From: Actinomycetales bacterium
GTDB taxonomy: Bacteria > Actinomycetota > Actinomycetes > Actinomycetales > Dermatophilaceae
NCBI GenBank assembly: GCA_016711095.1
Contig: JADJTP010000001.1
Location: 186,001-250,000, forward strand
DNA length: 64,000 nucleotides
Direction of reading: 5' to 3'
Shown: in pieces, positions 1 to 9,177 of the stretch
Layout of the letters: each line of letters opens with the position of its first letter
How positions within the stretch are numbered: position 1 is the stretch's first letter
The notes under the pieces: model-generated
Seen by the model: the letters and a program-made list of their open reading frames with translations, nothing else
The model's database searches: none
What the model was told of the DNA's origin: nothing
Made by a program: the position numbers and the translations under genes

Positions 1-209
1 CCGGCGCCGTTGGAGCCCAACAGCGCGACGATCTTGCCCTGTGGGACCTCCAGCGACAGCCCGCGCAGCACCAGGATGACGTCGTCGTAGATGACCTCGA
101 CGTTGTTGATCGTCAGCAGGTTTCCGGCCGACGCTGTCGCGGCCGACGCCCCCGCTGGGGGGGTGGCCGGCGAACCGGCCACCCCCGTCGCGTCCTGAGA
201 AGGGCTCAC
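1..209 (-). CDS. livF: ABC transporter ATP-binding protein, LivF type (partial, N-terminus only)
   Basis: Only the first ~69 codons are in the window; the rest lies beyond position 1. The reading starts at a GTG (209-207) sharing four bases (GTGA) with the stop of the upstream binding-protein gene, the usual sign of translational coupling. After a Ser/Ala/Pro-rich leader of about 30 residues comes a typical ABC start, with an LLTINNVEVIYDD strand and then a Walker A that is cut off at GSNGAG. Position as the last gene of a liv-type cluster that already has a LivG identifies it as the LivF partner, which would drive substrate import from the cytoplasmic side. Confidence 0.85.
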   Translation of the reverse strand, partial: MSPSQDATGVAGSPATPPAGASAATASAGNLLTINNVEVIYDDVILVLRGLSLEVPQGKIVALLGSNGA

Positions 210-1414
210 GGGACCTGGTTGGCTGCGATCTCGACGAACTTGCCGCCTTCGATCTTGTAGATGCCCGAGCCAGTCGAGCCGCGGTGGGAGTCGGCCGAGA
301 ACTTCACCTTGCCGGTGCCGACGACGCCGCCGGTGTCGATCGCGTCCATGGACTCAAGCGCGGCCTTGATCGACTCCCCGGTGAGCTTGGCGCCACCGGC
401 CAGGGCCTTCTCGATGCCCTTGGCCATGATGTCCATCGTGTACCAGCCCTGGGCGTAGTGCAGGCCCTTGTCGGCCAACGACGAGTTCTTGGTCTTGAGG
501 TAGTCGTCGATGACCTTGTGGCCGGCCTTGGCGGCCGACGCCGGAGCGAACGGCTGGACCATGATGTGGCCTTCGGCGTTGTCCGCGCCGGCGGTCTTGA
601 CGAACAACTCGTCAGCACACCAGTTGAGGCAGACGATCTTCATGCCGAGGTTGCCGGACTTGATGTCTTTGGCGACCTGAGCCGCCGGGCTCGACACGTT
701 CTGGACGACGACGTACTTCGCACCCTGGCTCTGCGCCTGGGAGAGCAGACCGACGAAGTTGGGCGTCCTGGGCATCGGGTAGGCCTTGTAGCCCAGTTGC
801 AGGCCCTTCTCGGTGATCCACTTCTGGCCGTCGGCGACCGGGGCGGTGCCGAACGGGCTGTCGTTGTGGAAGACGGCGACCTCGGCCTTCCCGCCGGCGT
901 CCTTCGCGATCCAGTTGAGCGCGACGCGCATCTGGTCGGAGTAGGTCGGGGCGACGACGAAGTTGTAGGCCGACTGCTTCGGGTCGGTCAGCACCTCGGC
1001 ATACGAGGCCGACATGAACGGGAGCTTGTCGGAGGCGACCTTGGTGCGAAGCGCCTCGGAGTCGCCGGTGCCCCAGCCCTGGATGACGACAGCACCGTCG
1101 CTGACGTACTTCTTGTAGAGTTCCTCGGCCTTGGGCACCTGGTAGGCGTAGTCGTTGGCCATGCCATCGAGCTTGCGTCCGTTGATGCCGCCCTTGGCGT
1201 TGAGCCAGTCGATGTAACCCATCATGCCCTCGTTGTACGGCTTGCCGACGTCGCCGGTCGCGCCGGTCAGGTCGGCGATGATGCCCACCTTGATCGGCGT
1301 GGTGTCGGCCCCTCCGGAGCTCGTGCTGCTGCTGCCCCCGCCGCCACACGCGGCGAGGCCGAGGAGCACGGAGGCGGAGGCGGCGATGAGCATGCGCCTG
1401 GGAATGTGCTTCAT
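206..1414 (-). CDS. Branched-chain amino acid-type ABC transporter substrate-binding lipoprotein
   Basis: A 402-residue periplasmic-binding-protein-fold receptor (Peripla_BP_6 / LivJ type) that would capture the solute outside the membrane and deliver it to LivH/LivM. Residues 1-22 form a lipoprotein signal with lipobox LAAC, making Cys23 the acylated residue, followed by a Gly/Ser linker and the start of the binding fold (PIKVGIIADLTGATG). ATG start with GGAGT upstream. It sits between livM and livF in a six-gene leftward operon. The ligand is not readable from sequence. The acyl-CoA ligase in the same operon argues for a carboxylic acid rather than an amino acid, but that is inference. Confidence 0.9.
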   Translation of the reverse strand: MKHIPRRMLIAASASVLLGLAACGGGGSSSTSSGGADTTPIKVGIIADLTGATGDVGKPYNEGMMGYIDWLNAKGGINGRKLDGMANDYAYQVPKAEELYKKYVSDGAVVIQGWGTGDSEALRTKVASDKLPFMSASYAEVLTDPKQSAYNFVVAPTYSDQMRVALNWIAKDAGGKAEVAVFHNDSPFGTAPVADGQKWITEKGLQLGYKAYPMPRTPNFVGLLSQAQSQGAKYVVVQNVSSPAAQVAKDIKSGNLGMKIVCLNWCADELFVKTAGADNAEGHIMVQPFAPASAAKAGHKVIDDYLKTKNSSLADKGLHYAQGWYTMDIMAKGIEKALAGGAKLTGESIKAALESMDAIDTGGVVGTGKVKFSADSHRGSTGSGIYKIEGGKFVEIAANQVP

Positions 1415-1534
1415 AGGGGTGACTCCATCTTCTACAGGGTTACTGCGGATCGCAGTGAATCAGTGGATCGGTGAGCAGGTGGGGGTCCGGGGGAGAGACC
1501 CGGTATGCCGCCCGCGCGGCTTTCGGGGCGGGCG

Positions 1535-2581
1535 CTAGTAGCGGAAGGGCCAGAAGCGGACATAGTCCTTGACTCTGGTCCAGATGCGATCCAGCCCTCG
1601 AGGTTCGATGAGCAGGAACGTGATGATCGCGGCGCCGAACAGTGCGTTCTTGATCGCGGGAAGCTGATCGGACAAGAAGGGGATCGAGTCGCCGACCTGG
1701 TCGCCGAGCTCGGTGAGCAGGGCCGGCAGCAACATCATGAAGATCGCGCCGTAGACCGAACCGGCGATGCTGCCGAGGCCGCCGACGATGATCATCGCGA
1801 GATAGAGCACCGACACATCGAGGGTGAACCGCTCCCAGGTGACCGTCTCGGTGTAATAGGCGGACAACGCACCGGACAGGCCGACGAAGCCGCTGGACAG
1901 GGCGAAGGCGGTGACCTTGGCCCGGGTGATATTGACGCCGATGGCTTCGGCGGCGATGTCCTGGTCACGGACGGCCATGAACGAGCGGCCCAGCGATGAC
2001 CGGAAGACGTTGCGGGCCATAAGGACCGCGAGGAACGTGATCGGCAGCAGGATCCAATACCACTGGATCTCGAAGGTCTCACGCTCAATGAAACCGAAGC
2101 GGGGAACCTCGATATAGCCCTTGTCCTCGGTGAGGAAGCCCCAACGCCGGACGACGAACATGATGATCTCCTGCGAGGCCAGCGTGGCGATCGCAAGGTA
2201 GAGGCCCTTGAGCCGCAGGGCGGGCAGTCCGAAGAGGGCTCCGATGCCGGCGGTGACGAACACGGCGACGATGACGGCCACGGGCACCGGTAGCCCCAGC
2301 CTGGTCGACGCGATCGCCGATGTGTACGCCCCGACCGCGAGGAAGCCGCCTTGACCGAGGGAGATCTGCCCGGTGAAGCCCACAAGGATGTTCAGGCCGA
2401 CGGCACCGATGACGGCGATGAGGATCGAGTTGGCGATGCCCAGCCAATAGGTGTTGAGCAGATAGGGCACGACAAGCAGCAGGACGACGATGATCGCCAG
2501 GCGAGCCCATTCGGCCTTCGTGTGCCTCAGGCGCAGCTCCGCACGGTAGGTGCGGTGGTGGATTCCAGTTGCGGTCGCCAT
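1535..2581 (-). CDS. livM: Branched-chain-type ABC transporter permease, LivM type
   Basis: A 348-residue polytopic inner-membrane permease of the BPD_transp_2 family, one half of the translocation pore. The family hallmark stretch VGFTGQISLGQGGFLAVGA lies around residues 68-86, followed by a series of hydrophobic segments. The first ~30 residues are charged and cytoplasmic. Starts three bases after the livH stop, so it is certainly co-transcribed; 120 bases separate it from the binding-protein gene. Length and motif fit LivM rather than LivH. Confidence 0.9.
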   Translation of the reverse strand: MATATGIHHRTYRAELRLRHTKAEWARLAIIVVLLLVVPYLLNTYWLGIANSILIAVIGAVGLNILVGFTGQISLGQGGFLAVGAYTSAIASTRLGLPVPVAVIVAVFVTAGIGALFGLPALRLKGLYLAIATLASQEIIMFVVRRWGFLTEDKGYIEVPRFGFIERETFEIQWYWILLPITFLAVLMARNVFRSSLGRSFMAVRDQDIAAEAIGVNITRAKVTAFALSSGFVGLSGALSAYYTETVTWERFTLDVSVLYLAMIIVGGLGSIAGSVYGAIFMMLLPALLTELGDQVGDSIPFLSDQLPAIKNALFGAAIITFLLIEPRGLDRIWTRVKDYVRFWPFRY

Positions 2582-2584
2582 CGG

Positions 2585-3457
2585 TCAGACCCTCTCGATC
2601 CGCGTCTCGCCGAAGATGCCATAGGGCCGGACCAGCAGGATGGCCACCAAGACGATGTAGGGGACGACTTCGGCCAGTCCAGGGTCCATGTAGCCCGAGA
2701 CGAACTGCTTGAGCAGCCCGATTGTCAGGCCACCGACGATCGTGCCTGGCACCGAGTCGAGCCCGCCGAGGATGACGACGGGGAACACGATGAGCCCGAA
2801 GGCGGCGATGCTCTGCTCGACCGCCGACAGATCGGCGAGCAGGACACCGGCGATGAGCGCGCTCACTGCGGCCAGGGCCCAGGCCATCGCGAAGACTTGG
2901 CGGACCGAGATGCCCATGGTCAGCGCCGCCTGCTGGTCATCGGCCACGGCCCGCATCGCGATGCCGTGCCTTGAGCGGCGGAAGAAGATCGTGAAGGCCA
3001 GGAGCACCGCTGACGCGATGAGGATCACGAGCAATCGGTTGACGGGCACCGTCGCCCCGAAGAACTCGACGCTGCCGGTGGGCAGGATCTTGGGTTGCTC
3101 GCGCACCGACGTGCCGAAGAACATCTGGACGACGGCCTTGAGCACGGCAGAAAGCCCGATCGTCACCATGATGACGCTGATCGCGGTCTCGCCGACCAGC
3201 GGGCGCAGCACGAAACGCTCGACGACGACACCGAGGACGATCGCGAAGAGGACCCCGACGAGGCTTGCGAGGATCCACGGGAGGTCGAACAGCACGAAGG
3301 CGGTGTAGAAGGTGTAGGCGCCGACGAGCAGGAACTCGCCCTGGGCGAAGTTGATGACCCGGGTCGCCTTGTAGATGAGGACGAAGCCGAGTGCGGCAAG
3401 GGCGAGGATCGCGCCGTCGGCGAGGCCGTAGACGGCCAGCAGCAGGAAGGTGCTCAT
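2585..3457 (-). CDS. livH: Branched-chain-type ABC transporter permease, LivH type
   Basis: A 290-residue permease, partner of LivM. The start chosen is the ATG at 3457, which overlaps the stop of the upstream ligase gene as ATGA; an in-frame ATG five codons earlier lacks this coupling. The signature TRVINFAQGEFLLVGAYT follows the first membrane helix, and about eight hydrophobic segments are visible. Third cistron in the order livG, ligase, livH, livM, binding protein, livF. Confidence 0.9.
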   Translation of the reverse strand: MSTFLLLAVYGLADGAILALAALGFVLIYKATRVINFAQGEFLLVGAYTFYTAFVLFDLPWILASLVGVLFAIVLGVVVERFVLRPLVGETAISVIMVTIGLSAVLKAVVQMFFGTSVREQPKILPTGSVEFFGATVPVNRLLVILIASAVLLAFTIFFRRSRHGIAMRAVADDQQAALTMGISVRQVFAMAWALAAVSALIAGVLLADLSAVEQSIAAFGLIVFPVVILGGLDSVPGTIVGGLTIGLLKQFVSGYMDPGLAEVVPYIVLVAILLVRPYGIFGETRIERV

Positions 3458-5451
3458 CGGCGGCCACTCCACACGGGGCGTCGGCCGCGGCCCTCAGGCA
3501 CGCGGTAGGTGGTCAGGTCGAAGATCCGCAGGTCGATGGTGCGGTCTACCTTGGTGCCGTCCTGATAGGCGACGGTGGTGGTGATGCCCACCCGCTCGTC
3601 GCCGCGGGCGAGCGCGTCGATGATCTTGACGTACCGCTCTTGGATGACGTTGCGCCGGACCTTGCGGGTACGGGTGATCTCGTCGTCGTCGGGGTCGAAC
3701 GGCTTGTGCAGCAGCACGAACCGCTGGACACGGATGCTCTCGGGCAGGTCATCGTTCGCCCGGTGGATCTCCTCGGCGACCAGATCCTGGACTTCGGTCT
3801 TGGCGGCCAGGTCGGTATAGGTCGTGTAGGACAGCCGCTCATGCTCGGCCCATGACCCTGTGGTCATCACGTCGATGGTGATGATCGCCGTCATGCCCGT
3901 GGGGGTCGAGAAGGTGACGGCCTCCTCGACGTACGGCGAGAACTTCAGCTTGTTCTCGATGAAGGCCGACGAGAAGCGGGTGCCGTCAGAGGTTGTGAGC
4001 ACGTCCTTCTGCCGGTCGATGACGACGAGATGGCCGTTGTCGTCGAGGTAGCCCGCGTCGCCGGTATGTAGCCATCCCTCGGCGTCGACCGCCTCGGCGC
4101 TCGCCTCGGTGTTGCGGTGATAGCCCTTGAAGACCGAGGCCGAGCGCAGCAGGATCTCGCCGTTGTCGTCGATCGCGATCTCGGTCCCTGCGATGGGGGT
4201 GCCGACGGTGTTGAAGGCGATGTCGTCGTCACGGTGGACCACAGCGATGCCACAGATCTCGGTCTGGCCGTAGATCTGCTTGAGGTTGACGCCGATGGCA
4301 TGGAAGAACCGGAAGACGTCGGGCCCCAGGGGGGCGCCGCCGGTGTAGGCGTGCCCGTTGCGGGCCAGGCCGAGTTGGTCGCGCACCGGGCGCAAGGCGA
4401 CCTGGTCTGCTAGCCAGTACAGGGGAGCGAGCCCGCCGGTGCCCTGGCCCTTGACTCGGCGGCCGGCAACTTTGTCGCCGATGGAGTAGCCCCAGCCGAA
4501 GACCTTGCGTTTGAGCCAGCCAGCCTCATCGATGCGTACCTGGACCTCGGAGAGCATGCCCTCCCAGATCCGCGGCGGCGAGAACATGACGTCGGGGCCG
4601 ATCTCGCGCATGTCGGACTTCTGCGTCGAGGCGTCCTCGGGGAATGACAGGGTCAGGCCGCGGGAGAGCCCGCAGGCGACAGCGAGCATCTGCTCGCCGA
4701 TCCAGGCAAAAGGCAGGAAGGAGACATAACGGTCCTTGCTGTCGATCGGGTCGATGGCGGTCAGATGCTCGGCCATCGCCAGCAGGTTGGCGTGTGAGAG
4801 CTCGGCGAGTTTTGGCCGGCTCGTCGTGCCCGACGTGGTGCAGATGACGGCGATGTCGTCGGGGGTGCCCATCTTGACGTGTTCGTCAAGCCACCCGGGG
4901 TGTGCCTGACCCCACTCGCGCCCGTCGGCCTCCATTGCGGTGAAGTCGCGCAGCGCGCCGTCGTCGTAGGCCTCCAGGCCGTGTGGGTCGTAGAAGACAA
5001 TCGTGTCCAGCAGCAGCGGGGGCATGTCGGAGAAGGCATCGGGCGCCTGGGCGGCGTTGTCCGAGCGCAGCTTCAACAGCTTGTCGACCTGCTCCTGGTC
5101 CTCGGCGACGACGACCTTGACCCGGGCGAGGGTGAGGATGTGCAGCAGTTCCTCGCCGATGCTCGTCGGATAGATGCCGACGACCGCCGCACCGATGCTC
5201 TGAGCGGCGAGCTCGGCGATGAGCCACTCGGGTCGGTTGTCTCCCAGGACCGCGACGATGTCGTTGCGCTGCACGCCATGAGAGGCCAGCCCATGTGCGA
5301 AGTCCGCGACGCGGGCGGCATACGTGCTCCAACTCAGGGGCTGCCAGATGCCGTAACGCTTTTCCTGCATCGCCGTCTCGTCCGGCCGACTCGTGGCCAG
5401 ATCACGCAGCAACTGCGGGAAGGTCCGTTCGACCGTGTGGGAGACCGCCAT
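3454..5451 (-). CDS. Long-chain-type acyl-CoA synthetase (AMP-forming) inside the liv operon
   Basis: A 665-residue member of the ANL adenylating superfamily, expected to join a carboxylic acid to CoA via an acyl-AMP. The ATP-binding P-loop CTTSGTTSRPK is at residues 204-214; YGQTE and LHTGD motifs follow, and the C-terminal domain shows DRQKDVLTTSDG. Overall closest in layout to FadD15/bubblegum-type synthetases. The start at 5451 overlaps the livG stop (TGATG); reading further upstream gives only Arg/Pro/Ala-rich low-quality sequence. Being embedded between livG and livH implies that the imported solute is activated as it enters the cell. Confidence 0.88.
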   Translation of the reverse strand: MAVSHTVERTFPQLLRDLATSRPDETAMQEKRYGIWQPLSWSTYAARVADFAHGLASHGVQRNDIVAVLGDNRPEWLIAELAAQSIGAAVVGIYPTSIGEELLHILTLARVKVVVAEDQEQVDKLLKLRSDNAAQAPDAFSDMPPLLLDTIVFYDPHGLEAYDDGALRDFTAMEADGREWGQAHPGWLDEHVKMGTPDDIAVICTTSGTTSRPKLAELSHANLLAMAEHLTAIDPIDSKDRYVSFLPFAWIGEQMLAVACGLSRGLTLSFPEDASTQKSDMREIGPDVMFSPPRIWEGMLSEVQVRIDEAGWLKRKVFGWGYSIGDKVAGRRVKGQGTGGLAPLYWLADQVALRPVRDQLGLARNGHAYTGGAPLGPDVFRFFHAIGVNLKQIYGQTEICGIAVVHRDDDIAFNTVGTPIAGTEIAIDDNGEILLRSASVFKGYHRNTEASAEAVDAEGWLHTGDAGYLDDNGHLVVIDRQKDVLTTSDGTRFSSAFIENKLKFSPYVEEAVTFSTPTGMTAIITIDVMTTGSWAEHERLSYTTYTDLAAKTEVQDLVAEEIHRANDDLPESIRVQRFVLLHKPFDPDDDEITRTRKVRRNVIQERYVKIIDALARGDERVGITTTVAYQDGTKVDRTIDLRIFDLTTYRVPEGRGRRPVWSGRR

Positions 5452-6287
5452 CAGTGCTCCTCCGCCCCGAGGTAGGCCTCGACAACAGCCGGGTTGGTCT
5501 TGACTTCCGCAGGCGTGCCGTCGGCGATGAGACGGCCAAAGTCGAGCACCGAAACCCGGTCGGAGATGTCCATGACGACGGCCATGTCGTGCTCGATGAG
5601 GATCACCGTCACCCCGGCCAACTCGTGGACGTCCAGGACATAGCGGGCCATGTCCTCCTTCTCCTCGGCGTTCATGCCGGCCATCGGCTCGTCGAGCAGC
5701 AGCAACGAGGGCTGCAGCACGAGGGCCCGGCCGAGCTCGACCCGCTTCTGGATCCCATAGGCGAGCGAGCCGACTGGCTTGTGCCGGAAGGCCTGCAACG
5801 AGAGCAGGTCGATGACCTCCTCGACGATGCCACGGTGAGAGATCTCTTGGTTCTGGGCCGGCCCGAACCACAGCAGCGACTGCAGGACCCCGTGCTTCAT
5901 GTGGGTGTGCCGTCCGAGCATGAGGTTTTCGAGCACGGTGAGGTGGGAGAAGAGTTCGATGTTCTGGAAGGACCGGGCAACACCGAGACGGGCGATCCTG
6001 TGCGGCGGGAGCTTGGTCAGCTCGTGGTGTCCTCCGTCGCCGGTGTGCAGGATCGCCTTGCCGACCTGCGGGTGATACAGGCCGCTCACGCAGTTGAGCA
6101 GGCTTGACTTCCCCGCGCCGTTGGGGCCGATGACCGCGTGGATGTGCCCCTGGGTGACGGTGAAACCCACGTCGTGCAAGGCGACGACGCCGCCGAAGCG
6201 CAGCTCGATGTTGGAAATCTCCAGAGCGGGTTGCCCCTCTGGAACCGTTGAGGAGTTGAGTGCGTGCACATAGGCTCGGCCCAGCAC
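5451..6287 (-). CDS. livG: ABC transporter ATP-binding protein, LivG type
   Basis: A 278-residue ATPase, first gene of the leftward operon. The start is set by a strong AAGGAGG five bases before a GTG at 6287; longer in-frame readings have no such site. Walker A GPNGAGKSS is at residues 54-62, Walker B is LLLLDEPMAGM, and the H-loop is LIEHDM. The LivG-type C-terminal extension ends in PAVVEAYLGAEEH. Works with LivF to power LivHM. The promoter must lie in the 248-bp gap shared with the divergent IclR gene. Confidence 0.92.
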   Translation of the reverse strand: MLGRAYVHALNSSTVPEGQPALEISNIELRFGGVVALHDVGFTVTQGHIHAVIGPNGAGKSSLLNCVSGLYHPQVGKAILHTGDGGHHELTKLPPHRIARLGVARSFQNIELFSHLTVLENLMLGRHTHMKHGVLQSLLWFGPAQNQEISHRGIVEEVIDLLSLQAFRHKPVGSLAYGIQKRVELGRALVLQPSLLLLDEPMAGMNAEEKEDMARYVLDVHELAGVTVILIEHDMAVVMDISDRVSVLDFGRLIADGTPAEVKTNPAVVEAYLGAEEH

Positions 6288-6535
6288 CGCGACCTCCTTG
6301 TCGTCACAGCATTGACGCGAGTCCGGTGACTTCTGCCGAGTGGACAGTTCACCAGGCCCCGCGAGATGAGTCGCAGCATACTTTTCCACTATCCGGAAAG
6401 GCAATACTCCTTGTGGAAGTGTTCCGGCCGGTTTACAGTCGGGCCTCACCCCGGTCCAGCGTTGGATCGGCAGTCCGTCCGGGGGCCGGCTGCCCACGGT
6501 CGGCTGTCTGGACCGTCCGTCAAGGAGGTCCCCGC
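6288..6535. promoter_or_regulatory. Divergent promoter region between the liv operon and the IclR gene
   Basis: A 248-bp gap from which the liv operon runs left and the regulator runs right. It contains an imperfect inverted repeat around 6381-6400 (CTTTTCC, 7-bp gap, GGAAAG), with further TTCC/GGAA half-sites just to its right, plausible IclR-type operator half-sites. The palindrome is visible; the regulatory role is inferred from the divergent layout. Confidence 0.45.
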
Positions 6536-7306
6536 GTGGCCCCGCTCAGCGAGGCACTGACCGATGCGCCCGGCTCGCTAGGGACGGTGCGCAACGCGGT
6601 GCTGCTGCTGCGCCTGCTGGCCGAGGGACCGGCATACCAACAGCTCACCGACCTCGCCGACCGCTCCGGGCTGTCGCTGGCGACGGTCCACCGTCTGCTG
6701 CGCTCCCTCGTGCTCGCTGACCTCGTCGAGCAGGACCCGCGCTCCTCGCGCTACGGCCTCGGCGCCGAGCTCACCCGCCTGTCCCACCGGTATCTGGCCC
6801 GGTTGCCGATCCTTGGCGCGGTCGCTCCCTACCTCACGCAGGTGCGCGAAGGCGTCGGTGGGACCGTCCAAGTCGAGCTGCTGGTCGGAACCGCGATCGT
6901 GGGGATGGACCGCGTCGACGGGTTCAACGCCGACCCGTATCGCAACTCGCATCACTGGCGCCCCGCCCTGCTCGAGGTCGGCGGTCGCCTGCTCGGTGCC
7001 CGCTGCCCGGACGAACGCTGGAAACTGCTGCTCGCCGAAGTCGACGAGGCAACGCGCGAGCTGGCCGACGCCGAGCGTGAGCACTGGGCCGGCGCGCCCT
7101 GGTTGTCGATGATCTCCGACATTCCGGGGACGGCTGCCGAGGTCGCGGTGCCCCTCGTCGACGGTCACGGGACTGCACTAGCGGCGCTCGTGGCCCACCT
7201 GCCGAGTCGGGAGGGCGCCGATCCCGTGGCCGAGCGCCTCGAGGCCTCCGTCGCCCACCTCACCCGGGCGGCGATGGCTGCGGGTCGGACCCTCGGTCAT
7301 GGTTGA
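6536..7306 (+). CDS. IclR-family transcriptional regulator
   Basis: A 256-residue regulator. The start is a GTG at 6536 preceded by AAGGAGG at seven bases. An N-terminal winged helix (residues ~14-65, with LSLATVHRLLRSLVLADLV as the recognition region) is followed by the IclR effector-binding domain. Unusually, the family's C-terminal effector loop is short. It diverges from the liv-ligase operon and overlaps the next gene by eight bases, so it most likely controls both. The effector is probably the acid or acyl-CoA handled by the operon (inference). Confidence 0.85.
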   Translation: MAPLSEALTDAPGSLGTVRNAVLLLRLLAEGPAYQQLTDLADRSGLSLATVHRLLRSLVLADLVEQDPRSSRYGLGAELTRLSHRYLARLPILGAVAPYLTQVREGVGGTVQVELLVGTAIVGMDRVDGFNADPYRNSHHWRPALLEVGGRLLGARCPDERWKLLLAEVDEATRELADAEREHWAGAPWLSMISDIPGTAAEVAVPLVDGHGTALAALVAHLPSREGADPVAERLEASVAHLTRAAMAAGRTLGHG

Positions 7307-9113
7307 GAGTCCGGATCTTGAGCGCTGGGCTCCGGCTCTCGAGCTGCCCTGGGCACGTCGGCCGGACTCGTTGTGGACGGATGGGCCCCGTCACGGTCGC
7401 TGGTTCCCCGGCGGGCGGATCAACGCCGCCACCGCCTGCGTGAGTGTTACCGCCGAGCGCACCCCTGACGCCGTCGCGCTGCTGTGGGAGGGCGAGCCGG
7501 GAGATCGTCGATCGCTGACGTATGCCGCGCTCGACGCGGAAGTGGCAGCCCTCGCCCGTGCGCTGCGATCCCTAGGAATCGGGGTGGGGGACGTCGTCGC
7601 CCTGCACCTCGGCTGGCTGCCCGAGACGGTCGTCGCGATGTTCGCCTGTGCGCGGATCGGCGCCGTGTATGCCGTGGTGCCGACCCCCCTGCCCGCCGAG
7701 GCACTGGCCGACCGGCTCCGAGCGATCGGTGCGCGGATCCTCTTCACGCAGGACGGCGCCTGGCGGCGGGGGACAGTCCTGCCTCTCAAGGCCCGCGCCG
7801 ACGAGGCCCTTGCGGCGTTGGGCGGTATCGAACACACCGTGGTGGTCCGGCGCACCGGCATCGACGTCGGGTGGTACGAGGGCGACCGGTGGTTCCACGA
7901 CCTCGTCGTCGGCGCTCGGCCCGGGCCGCGCCGCGAGCCGACCGCCTCAGACGAGCCAGCCGATGTTCCTGCCGAGCACCCTCTTCAGTTGGTCAGTCTC
8001 GCCAACCGTCGAGGTCGCCCGCTGACCGTTGCCCTGGGCACGGCGGGGTCGCTCGCGACGGCCCTGATTGTGCATCGCAGTGGGATAGCCGATGGCAGGG
8101 TGCACTGGTGCGCGGGGGAAAGCTCGTGGTTGGGCACCCAAGTGCACGGCGTCTACGGTCCCCTCGTGACCGGTCAGACGGCCGTGCTCTACGAGGGCAC
8201 CGTCGACGTGCCGACTCACGCCCGAGCCTGGGAGATCATGCGCCGGTATGCCGTCTCGACCCTTGTCACGACACCCTCGGTGCTTCGCACGATGCACTCC
8301 TGGTCGGTCGAACTCGGCACCATCGACCGACTCGACTCGCTGCGGCGCGTCGTCGCTTTCGGCGAGGCAATGGATGCGCGGACCCGTCGCTGGGCAGCCG
8401 CTGCCCTTGCCGGCCAACCGGTGTCTGTGGCAGACGGCTGGGGTCAGGTCGAGCTCGGTGGCATCGTGCTGCTTGATGCCCCCAGCGATCCCGGCGCCAT
8501 GCCCGCGCTCGGAGAGCGCATCGCCGACGACGCCGGGTCCGCGGCCCCTGCCGGCGAGACCGGCGAACTGGTGCTCACCCGCCCCTGGGCCGGAGCTGCG
8601 GTGGGTGTCGCGGGTGCGGCGGATTCCCTCGACCAGGTGCACTGGATGCGCATCCCGGGCGCCTATACGACCGGGGACCGCGCTCGCGTTGATGGCTCAG
8701 GTCGGCTGGAGTTTCTCGGCCGCACCGACGAAGTCACCTCGGTGTCAGGTCAGCTCGTGTCGCTGTGCGAGGTCCGCGACGTCCTCCTCGAACACCCCTT
8801 CGTCTGTGCCGCCGACGTCATCGAGCGGCGCGACCAACTCGGTCGCCGGGTCATCGCGGCCGCCGTCGTGCTCGAACCCGAGCTCGCCAGCGTCGAGCCG
8901 GCGACCATAGCCCGTGACCTTGGGATGACGGTGCGGGAGGCCCTCGGCGGCCTCGCGAGACCCAACATGCTGATCATCGTCGACCGCTTCGGCGACGAGT
9001 TGCGCGGCAGCGAGCGGCGGCGGGCGCTGGCCGGCATACCGGTGGGGGACAGCCCCCACCCTCGGGCTGTCACCTGGGAGCAGGTCCTCGCCGCAGCGTC
9101 GGTGACCGGCTGA
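7299..9113 (+). CDS. Acetyl-CoA-synthetase-like protein lacking the catalytic motifs (probable pseudoenzyme)
   Basis: A 604-residue protein that aligns in order with acetyl-CoA synthetases: Acs-like N-terminus, YWCTADVGW-like segment read here as HWCAGESSW, GVYGPL, a Gly-Glu GWGQVELGG block, YTTGDRARVDGSG and GRTDEV. The key chemistry is missing. The P-loop position, normally TSGSTGKPKG, reads ANRRGRPLTVALGTAG. The Thr of the TE motif is Val. The C-terminal GK motif with its acyl-adenylating Lys reads LRGSERRRALAG. The gene is intact, overlaps iclR by 8 bases and has normal codon use, so it is not a decaying pseudogene. Possible roles are ligand sensing or partnership with IclR; this is speculation. 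Confidence 0.75.
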   Translation: MVESPDLERWAPALELPWARRPDSLWTDGPRHGRWFPGGRINAATACVSVTAERTPDAVALLWEGEPGDRRSLTYAALDAEVAALARALRSLGIGVGDVVALHLGWLPETVVAMFACARIGAVYAVVPTPLPAEALADRLRAIGARILFTQDGAWRRGTVLPLKARADEALAALGGIEHTVVVRRTGIDVGWYEGDRWFHDLVVGARPGPRREPTASDEPADVPAEHPLQLVSLANRRGRPLTVALGTAGSLATALIVHRSGIADGRVHWCAGESSWLGTQVHGVYGPLVTGQTAVLYEGTVDVPTHARAWEIMRRYAVSTLVTTPSVLRTMHSWSVELGTIDRLDSLRRVVAFGEAMDARTRRWAAAALAGQPVSVADGWGQVELGGIVLLDAPSDPGAMPALGERIADDAGSAAPAGETGELVLTRPWAGAAVGVAGAADSLDQVHWMRIPGAYTTGDRARVDGSGRLEFLGRTDEVTSVSGQLVSLCEVRDVLLEHPFVCAADVIERRDQLGRRVIAAAVVLEPELASVEPATIARDLGMTVREALGGLARPNMLIIVDRFGDELRGSERRRALAGIPVGDSPHPRAVTWEQVLAAASVTG

Positions 9114-9177
9114 GGCTGCTCTCGCCGCCGCCCGCAGCGACGTCGGAGCATATGTGGCCCGCCACTACCCTGGGGGG

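Noticed and set aside
284..1474. Long frame on the + strand opposite the binding-protein gene
   Set aside because: Antisense shadow of a GC-rich gene; the minus strand has a lipobox, family motifs and operon context.
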